DNA of 55,573 nucleotides. Origin: Coleofasciculus sp. LEGE 07092. Its GTDB lineage: Bacteria > Cyanobacteriota > Cyanobacteriia > Cyanobacteriales > Coleofasciculaceae. Positions 9,076 through 15,225 of this stretch are shown in pieces. How positions within the stretch are numbered: position 1 is the stretch's first letter; every line of letters begins with the position of its first letter. The notes below the pieces were generated by a model that searched no databases, was not told where the DNA came from, and saw only the letters and a program-made list of their open reading frames with translations. Location of the stretch: the NCBI RefSeq assembly GCF_015207375.1, contig NZ_JADEWY010000027.1, positions 1 to 55,573 of the forward strand. Direction: 5' to 3'. A program made the position numbers and the translations under genes.

Positions 9076-10011
9076 CTAAGGCATTTTGATACCGGGAATA
9101 TTGACTCGAATCTTATACAGTGAAGTACGAGCAGTGATATAAAGACTCTGCCAATCTTCATCTCCCCAGGCACAATTGGCGGGTTCCTCCGGAGTGACAA
9201 TGGTGCCTAAATGCTTCCCTTGGGAATCGAGTACCCACACACCACCTGCACCCGTGCAGTAGAGGTGTCCTTCTTGGTCAATCTTCATTCCGTCAGGTAC
9301 ACCAGGGGTTTTGATATTCATATCATAAAAGATGCGACCATTAGCCAGAGTGCCATCGGCTTGAACATCAAATGCTCGGACATGACGGCGTTGAGAATCG
9401 TCGATATAAAGGGTTGTTTCATCCGATGAAAAGGCTAAACCATTGGGTTTGTCAAAGTCATTGGCAACAACGGTTAGTTCCCTTCCATTCGGCGAAATCC
9501 GATAAACTCCTTGAATCGATTGTTCCTGCTGTTCGGGTTGGATACCATAGGGGGGGTCGGTGAAGTAGATAGCACCGTTGCTTTTCACAACGACATCATT
9601 GGGACTATTAAGCTTTTTCCCATGGAAGCGATCGGCTAAAACGGTGATTGAGCCGTCTTTTTCCGTGCGGGTAACTCGGCGATTGTGATGTTCACAGGCA
9701 ATGAGCCGTCCTTGTTTGTCCCGCGTTAAACCGTTAGAGTTGCCACTGGGTTCTCTAAAGATTGTGACTTGACCGTTGAGAGTCAGCTTATAGATTTTAT
9801 TGGCGGGAATGTCGCTGAAGAGGAGACACTGTTCTTCAGCCAACCAAAGCGGACCTTCTGTAAATTGAAATCCTGTAGCGACGCGCTTAACGGTTGCACT
9901 TTTAGGAAAAAGCGTTTTAAACACTGGTACTTTTTCTTCTAAGTGACCGATGGCTAAGGAAAATCTTATTTGTTCTATCTTTTGATTGAGCCAACTCCGA
10001 ATGCTAATCAT
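9076..10011 (-). CDS. SMP-30/gluconolactonase family hydrolase
   Basis: A 311-residue six-bladed beta-propeller of the SMP-30/gluconolaconase/LRE-like family. The calcium-ligand motifs are visible: FTEGPLW (Glu), NSPNDVVV (Asn), KPNGLAF and YIDDSQ (Asp). Family enzymes open sugar lactones. The first 35 residues lie outside the propeller. It lies 26 bp after the SDR gene on the same strand and is probably the last gene of the PqqD-HprK-glycosyltransferase cluster. The substrate cannot be read from sequence. Confidence 0.85.
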   Translation of the reverse strand: MISIRSWLNQKIEQIRFSLAIGHLEEKVPVFKTLFPKSATVKRVATGFQFTEGPLWLAEEQCLLFSDIPANKIYKLTLNGQVTIFREPSGNSNGLTRDKQGRLIACEHHNRRVTRTEKDGSITVLADRFHGKKLNSPNDVVVKSNGAIYFTDPPYGIQPEQQEQSIQGVYRISPNGRELTVVANDFDKPNGLAFSSDETTLYIDDSQRRHVRAFDVQADGTLANGRIFYDMNIKTPGVPDGMKIDQEGHLYCTGAGGVWVLDSQGKHLGTIVTPEEPANCAWGDEDWQSLYITARTSLYKIRVNIPGIKMP

Positions 10012-10037
10012 TTACTTTGAATTTTAATATTCCCAAA

Positions 10038-10922
10038 TCAAGACAATTGAGGGGGGTGTTGCGCAACGCGATAGTTATACAGTGACAATCCTCCATCAAT
10101 TCTCAACAGGGTTCCGGTGGTAAATTTTGAAAAATAGTCTGAAGCGAGATAAACAGCCGCTCTACCAATATAACGAGGATTGATTGAACTTCCGTACAGA
10201 GGAGCGTATTTATGATAGAGAGGATTTCCCTGTTCGTCTTCTATTACCCAACCCGGAGCAATACCGTTAACTCTGATTTGGTGGGAAGATAAGTCTATCG
10301 CTAGCTCTTTGATAATCATGTCTAATGCTGCCTTTGAAGAACTGTAACTCGGCCAACGGACAACCGTATTTTGGTGCATAGAAGTCATAAATATAATTGA
10401 GCCATGAGTCGAATTATCGATCATCATTTGAGCGATAAGTTTGGTAAGATAGATCGAACCGAATACATTGGTGTTGAATGTTTTGTGCCATTCAGATAAT
10501 TCAAGATTGTTTAGACCTATTTTTGTAAACTGAATGCCAACATTATTGACTAAGACATCAATGTAAATATTATCCTGTACGAGTAAGCTATATAGGAAAT
10601 CAGTATCTTCAGTATTAGATATATCTGCAACAAAACCTTTAGACTGAACTGGATAGATTGTTAATTCCTGTTCTAATTTTTCGCATCGTTCGAGAACGAT
10701 ATCAGTAAAAAAGACATTAGCTTCTTGTTTTGCCATTTCCAGGGCAATGCTTTTACCGATATTCTGTCCAGCGCCAGTGATGAGAACATTCTTTCCGGCT
10801 AAAAGCTGATTGTCTAGAACTTGGGAAGGTTCTGGAGCTTGGGACTGAATGACTACCTTGGGAGTTAGGTTGGGATTCAAGAAGGAATGTAAGGCAGCTT
10901 TTAGTCGAGTTTTTAAGCTCAT
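10038..10922 (-). CDS. SDR family NAD(P)-dependent oxidoreductase
   Basis: A 294-residue classical short-chain dehydrogenase. The Rossmann glycine motif TGAGQNIG is near residue 50, NNVG follows the fourth strand, and the catalytic pair is in YSSSKAA (Tyr-x-x-x-Lys), with the RVNGIAPGW loop behind it. About 40 residues precede the Rossmann fold, longer than usual. It lies 94 bp after the third glycosyltransferase and 26 bp before the SMP-30 gene. SDR plus lactonase next to glycosyltransferases suggests oxidation of a sugar or polyol followed by lactone opening, but that is inference. Confidence 0.9.
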   Translation of the reverse strand: MSLKTRLKAALHSFLNPNLTPKVVIQSQAPEPSQVLDNQLLAGKNVLITGAGQNIGKSIALEMAKQEANVFFTDIVLERCEKLEQELTIYPVQSKGFVADISNTEDTDFLYSLLVQDNIYIDVLVNNVGIQFTKIGLNNLELSEWHKTFNTNVFGSIYLTKLIAQMMIDNSTHGSIIFMTSMHQNTVVRWPSYSSSKAALDMIIKELAIDLSSHQIRVNGIAPGWVIEDEQGNPLYHKYAPLYGSSINPRYIGRAAVYLASDYFSKFTTGTLLRIDGGLSLYNYRVAQHPPQLS

Positions 10923-11016
10923 AGTTATGTTTTAGCTTTCTCCTGAAAAGGTTCTAGGATAAGTTTATCCCTAACTACGAGCGAAATCCACTTCAGACGC
11001 CTTTCAAGATCCTAAA

Positions 11017-11715
11017 TTAACTCAGTTGACCTATAGCGCGGCGTCGGTCGAGAGAAGCTTTAAGGATTCGGATATATTCCGTTTTATCTTGGCGTTGATT
11101 AACCCCTTTATTGGTTTTGTGTAGTCGTCGTTTTGCTACTAAGTTGGGTAACGTCATCATCTGAATTCCTAACTCAGTGGCACGTACATACCAACTAGGA
11201 AATTCTGCTAATTTCCAGTGGGTTTCAAATAAACCAACCCGGAAGAAAGATTCCCGTTTAATTACTATAGCAGAGGGTATATGTCCTGGCATTAAATCCG
11301 GCGGACAATATATCTTTGCCTTTATACTTTCATCCAATTCGGGACTGTGAAACTGTTGAACCTGTCCAGAGACAATATCTAACTCAGGATGGCTGGCAAA
11401 TGCTGCCATCTGACGCTCTAATTTATCTGGCATCCAGAGGTCATCGGCATCCAGAAATGCCAAAAAGTTACCTTGGGCTAATTCTATCCCGTGATTGCGA
11501 GCAGCCGCCGTACCACTATTGGTTTGGTAACAGTAGTGTACTGCTTCCCCAAAGCGTTTGGCTACGTCTGCACTGTTATCGGTTGAACCATCATCGATTA
11601 CAATAATTTCAACGGGTTGATAGGTTTGTGCTACTACACTTTCGATGGCTTGGGCTAGATAGCGATCGCTGTTATAAAATGGAATAATCACACTGACTAG
11701 GAGAGTCGTTTCCAT
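11017..11715 (-). CDS. family 2 glycosyltransferase (third of three)
   Basis: A 232-residue GT-A fold glycosyltransferase. Signatures are VSVIIPFYNSDRYL at the N terminus, EIIVIDDGSTDNS for nucleotide-sugar binding, the central FLDADDLW (DXD-type metal site) and a C-terminal RRLHKTN. There is no membrane segment, so it is probably cytosolic or peripheral. It begins 5 bp after the middle glycosyltransferase. It is paralogous to both upstream genes, so the three arose by tandem duplication or diverged for different acceptors. Donor and acceptor are unknown. Confidence 0.9.
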   Translation of the reverse strand: METTLLVSVIIPFYNSDRYLAQAIESVVAQTYQPVEIIVIDDGSTDNSADVAKRFGEAVHYCYQTNSGTAAARNHGIELAQGNFLAFLDADDLWMPDKLERQMAAFASHPELDIVSGQVQQFHSPELDESIKAKIYCPPDLMPGHIPSAIVIKRESFFRVGLFETHWKLAEFPSWYVRATELGIQMMTLPNLVAKRRLHKTNKGVNQRQDKTEYIRILKASLDRRRAIGQLS

Positions 11716-11720
11716 TCTGA

Positions 11721-12413
11721 TTACTTTGTAGTTGTCTGAGTGCGTTGACGTTTAATGGATTGTCTTAGGACTTTCAGCAAGTTCTGATTATTGTTCGTCG
11801 AATTTAAGGAAAGATTGCTTGTATGGATGCGCTTACATAACAACACTTGAGCCACTACCGCCATTGGAATGCCAGCATCTTTAGCACGGGCAAACCAATC
11901 AACATCTTCAGCCGTAGTTAAGTCATGATTAAACGTGCCAATCACTTCAAATAACGGCTTGCGTACCACCAATGTTCCAGGAATAGGCGCAACCGCAGCT
12001 TTCTCTAAAAGTTCCTTGCGGAACCCCGCAGGCATTTCGCATCCGGGTTCTAGAAACGACTTCATCTTGGCAATTGTGTACTGAATATCTGGATGACTGA
12101 TGAGATAATTAACTTGAACTGTTAGTTTATCAGTTGTCCAAAAGTCATCATGGTCTAAAAAGGCAATCAATTCTCCCTTAGCCGCCTCAATACCAGAATT
12201 ATATGCCGCTGCACTGCCTTGACCTTTAGCGCGAATATATCGCACCTGTGGATAAGATTTAGCAATCAGTTCGGTGTTATCCGTGGAGCGGTCATCAACT
12301 ATAATAATTTCATATAGGCTATAGGTTTGAGAGAGAACGCTTTCAATGGCATTTGCCAAATAGGGTTCTCCATTGTTGACAGGGATAATCACACTAACTA
12401 GAGGACTATTCAT
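11721..12413 (-). CDS. family 2 glycosyltransferase (second of three)
   Basis: A 230-residue GT2 protein when started at the ATG ending at 12413, which gives the MNSPLVSVIIP start seen in its paralogues and leaves 4 bp after the upstream stop; an in-frame upstream ATG would add 12 charged residues and overlap that gene. Motifs are SVIIPVNNGEPYL, EIIIVDDRSTDN (Arg in place of the usual Gly), FLDHDDFW and KRIHTSNLS. It shares the operon with its two paralogues. Confidence 0.9.
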   Translation of the reverse strand: MNSPLVSVIIPVNNGEPYLANAIESVLSQTYSLYEIIIVDDRSTDNTELIAKSYPQVRYIRAKGQGSAAAYNSGIEAAKGELIAFLDHDDFWTTDKLTVQVNYLISHPDIQYTIAKMKSFLEPGCEMPAGFRKELLEKAAVAPIPGTLVVRKPLFEVIGTFNHDLTTAEDVDWFARAKDAGIPMAVVAQVLLCKRIHTSNLSLNSTNNNQNLLKVLRQSIKRQRTQTTTK

Positions 12414-12417
12414 CGCT

Positions 12418-13188
12418 TTAAACCTTATAGCTCTCCGGCGGCATACCAATATACTCAGAAATACTGAGCATACTTGGGGAAAGAGTAGCGGCTAACTTGC
12501 CATTCTTACGGCAGCGATCAAGATGCTTCTTAAAAATTCTGACAAAACCAACTTCAACTAGGTTTTTACCCGATGTCATGTTGGCTTGGTGCTTGCGATA
12601 ATAAAGGTTCACTTGGTCAAGGACAACCTTTGACACTCCATTTTCCCAAGCCCGGAAAAACCAATCAACATCCTCACCGTAACTCATGGTTTCATCAAAT
12701 AGACCGACTTTATCAAACACCAATTTGCGGTAAATGGCACTGCCTATATTAATATAGGAGTAAGGGGAATGGACTTCTTTAAATATCGCCTTACCCTCCC
12801 TTGTCCAAGTGGATAACTGCATCTGTTGGATCGAACCTTGTACGATTTCTACAGACGGATGTTCGGCTAAGTAAGTAAGCTGAAGTTTCAGTTTGTCATT
12901 TGACCAGAGATCGTCAGTGTCTAAAAAGGCAATAACATTTCCTGAAGCTAGCGTGATTCCTAGATTACGTGCGACTGCGGGTCCTTTGTTAGACTGATAA
13001 ACGTAGCGAATCTCATCTTTGAATTGAGCCGCAATATCTGCCGTACCATCCGTTGAACCGTCATCAACCACAATAATTTCTAACGGATAATGACCTTGCT
13101 GTTGCACATTTTCAATGGCTTCAGCTAAAAATTTTTCTCCGTTGTAAACTGGAATAATGACGCTGACAAAAAATTGGTTGAGTTCCAT
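12418..13188 (-). CDS. family 2 glycosyltransferase (first of three)
   Basis: A 256-residue GT2 protein with SVIIPVYNGEKFL, EIIVVDDGSTDGT, FLDTDDLW and a C-terminal YYRKHQANMTSG. It starts 3 bp after the stop codon of the HPr-kinase-like gene, so translation is probably coupled. This tight join is the best evidence that kinase and glycosyltransferases work together. A typical role is adding a sugar to a surface glycan or to a peptide or lipid acceptor; the sequence does not decide. Confidence 0.9.
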   Translation of the reverse strand: MELNQFFVSVIIPVYNGEKFLAEAIENVQQQGHYPLEIIVVDDGSTDGTADIAAQFKDEIRYVYQSNKGPAVARNLGITLASGNVIAFLDTDDLWSNDKLKLQLTYLAEHPSVEIVQGSIQQMQLSTWTREGKAIFKEVHSPYSYINIGSAIYRKLVFDKVGLFDETMSYGEDVDWFFRAWENGVSKVVLDQVNLYYRKHQANMTSGKNLVEVGFVRIFKKHLDRCRKNGKLAATLSPSMLSISEYIGMPPESYKV

Positions 13189-13191
13189 GGG

Positions 13192-14295
13192 CTAGCCTTG
13201 AGATAGGAGTTTTAAAATCACGTCAGGAATTTGTCCGATATCCGTGCCAAGATTGAGAGAATAACACGGAATCTGCTTAACAATTCTCATCATCATTTGA
13301 CACGCCTCTTTCCCTGCTCCTGGCAATTGTGCGATCGTGCTGGGAACTAATGCTGCTAATCCTACTGTTGAGGAAGTTGGTGTCAATGAAGTATCAGTTT
13401 TGCCAGTAATGCGGGGAATTAAAAGAGCCTTTAGGGGAAAACTGGATATGATTTTTTCAGGAAAATGCTCGTACAAAAAATAAAGTGCTTTTTCGGTATC
13501 CAAGCGATCGCTATTACTAATCACGGACTTGAGAAACGGCAACCGCTCCACATCATCTGACTTCTTTTTCCCCGTGTTGTAGATACTCAATGCGGTCGGA
13601 CTAGGCTCAGACGCCAGCAGCGTATAATCATCGCTCGCATAAAACAGCTCAGAATTCAAGCAGCACAACGCTGTTGTTGATTTACCCGAACCTCCCCTAC
13701 CCACTAGCAATACTCCACCACTAGGAAGTCCCACCGCACCCGCGTGTACCATTTGGATACCTCGCTGTCTCATCCAAACGTGAAAAATGATCCGCAGTGG
13801 CGAACCTGTTTCCCAGTAAGGAATCTGTTCGCTGGTATTCACCCAGTAAACGCCCAAATTGCGATCGCGATCTAAAAGACTTAACGCACTCACTCCCCAT
13901 TGAAACGTCGTATGAATCCGCTCATCATTAAATCCATAAATTTCCCCGCGCTTGAGATGATGCTGTCCTTGCCAAGGAGGTGGCGGCATTTTAGTGTTTG
14001 TAGACTGACTATCCCACAAACAAATAGTCAGCGCCGGCTCGGGTACGGGTTCTATCGCTAAATGAGCCAAAGCAGGAGTTAGATAGGGTACTAATGCTGA
14101 ACCTGCAAAGCGCAAACGAATAACATACCCACCGATGCGATAAAAACAATCTACCGACCCGCCAACGGCATTTTCAGCATTTTCATAAGCGTCATAAATC
14201 TCGTTAAAAAAAGCCAACGGTTCTTTAGCAACCGTTTTGGTTAAGACACTAGACTGCACGGATTGGTCTGTACTCACTGAATTTCTTTTACCCAA
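13192..14295 (-). CDS. HPr kinase-like ATPase (HprK-related)
   Basis: A 367-residue protein whose C-terminal half (from about 180) has the HprK-type kinase core: VHAGAVG with His184, the Walker A loop GRGGSGKST at 199-207, and SDDY at 221-224 for the acidic catalytic pair. The N-terminal half does not resemble the HPr kinase regulatory domain. No HPr protein is encoded nearby. Relatives next to PqqD and NTP_transf_5 genes include the lasso-peptide kinases that phosphorylate the peptide product. Here it lies 132 bp after the PqqD gene and is coupled to three glycosyltransferases. The phosphate acceptor is unknown. Confidence 0.85.
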   Translation of the reverse strand: MGKRNSVSTDQSVQSSVLTKTVAKEPLAFFNEIYDAYENAENAVGGSVDCFYRIGGYVIRLRFAGSALVPYLTPALAHLAIEPVPEPALTICLWDSQSTNTKMPPPPWQGQHHLKRGEIYGFNDERIHTTFQWGVSALSLLDRDRNLGVYWVNTSEQIPYWETGSPLRIIFHVWMRQRGIQMVHAGAVGLPSGGVLLVGRGGSGKSTTALCCLNSELFYASDDYTLLASEPSPTALSIYNTGKKKSDDVERLPFLKSVISNSDRLDTEKALYFLYEHFPEKIISSFPLKALLIPRITGKTDTSLTPTSSTVGLAALVPSTIAQLPGAGKEACQMMMRIVKQIPCYSLNLGTDIGQIPDVILKLLSQG

Positions 14296-14427
14296 AAAAC
14301 GCCAGATTGTTTAGGGAATTCCCAAAGATATCCATCGCTCAGGACGAGTTACCCTAGATTATCGGTTGTACTATTTTTTTGAATGATAACTGCTCCGGCA
14401 TTGGCTATTTTTTGATTTAAAACTTTC

Positions 14428-14886
14428 TTAGAATACCTCTGCTTTGGCATTGGGCCAGCCCATTTCATCCACATCATGGATGGGGTCTAAGGCTAACAAT
14501 TCTTCCATATCCGTATATTTTCCCAACGCAGGCGGCTCAAAGTTAGGCTTTTCTCCACTGGTATTTATAGTTGGTGCGTTGGATTTTGCTGTACCGTTCG
14601 AGGAATGAACGTTGTCAACGATAATAAGTTCTTCTTGCTGTAATTGCTCAATTAGAGTAGTCACCCCTTTTTCAATATCTTCGCGACTTCCTTCATAACG
14701 TTCAACCATTTCTTTAATAATCTTGTCTCTGGCAAGCCCTCGTTCTATCCCATTCCAAATATCAGCACCAGAGTTTAATAAACTATAATAATCTCCTTTT
14801 TCGAGATGCACAATGACCACTTCACCATCAATGGTTTCCTGGACAACAGTGGGACTGTTAATTCTAAACGTTGTGGACTGATTCAT
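14428..14886 (-). CDS. PqqD-domain protein with leader-like C-terminal tail
   Basis: A 152-residue protein. Residues about 5-92 form a PqqD/RRE-type winged helix (VVIVHLEKGDYYSLLNSGADIW, then helical segments and EELIIVD). PqqD domains bind the leader peptides of RiPP precursors. A Ser/Thr/Asn-rich linker (93-113) leads to a tail with F116-x-x-P119-x-L121, the pattern used by lasso-peptide leaders to bind their RRE, followed by ALDPIHDVDEMGWP (132-145) and ten further residues. The tail may be a substrate or an internal ligand carried in cis. It is the first gene of the cluster. The peptide-system role is inference. Confidence 0.85.
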   Translation of the reverse strand: MNQSTTFRINSPTVVQETIDGEVVIVHLEKGDYYSLLNSGADIWNGIERGLARDKIIKEMVERYEGSREDIEKGVTTLIEQLQQEELIIVDNVHSSNGTAKSNAPTINTSGEKPNFEPPALGKYTDMEELLALDPIHDVDEMGWPNAKAEVF

Positions 14887-15225
14887 AAATGCCTAGAACA
14901 GATAGGTTAAACAAGCCGCAAAAAAATGCCGCTGAATTATTGTCGGGTTAATTTATTATTAATTTTTTCTTGACCTGCGCCATCTATCATATCCATCCCT
15001 AGAAGCAAATGTCATCTCCTTTCATGAAAACTTCACAGTATCAACAAAAAAAATAAATTTATGCATAAGCCCGTCAGCCCTCAGAAATAGAAATGGACAA
15101 TCTAGCGATCGCTTGCCTGATAGCAACCCATGTCTGAAGCCCCAATGCGGAAAGTCCCTCTCTATAAGGCTTTCAGATTTTGATTTGGCGAAAATGACAC
15201 AAGAGCGTTATAGGAACATCTGACA
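14887..15225. other. intergenic region upstream of the PqqD operon
   Basis: A 339-bp gap between the start of the PqqD gene and the 3' end of the LOV kinase gene, both on the minus strand. It must hold the promoter of the PqqD-HprK-glycosyltransferase operon. It is AT-rich near the PqqD start, with one GCGATCGC site. I looked for a separate precursor-peptide ORF and found only frames shorter than 20 codons without support. Confidence 0.4.

Noticed and set aside
14970-15030. Short minus-strand ORF (about 18 codons) upstream of the PqqD gene as a precursor peptide
   Set aside because: The start is badly placed relative to its purine-rich stretch, and it lacks a leader motif or core-like sequence.
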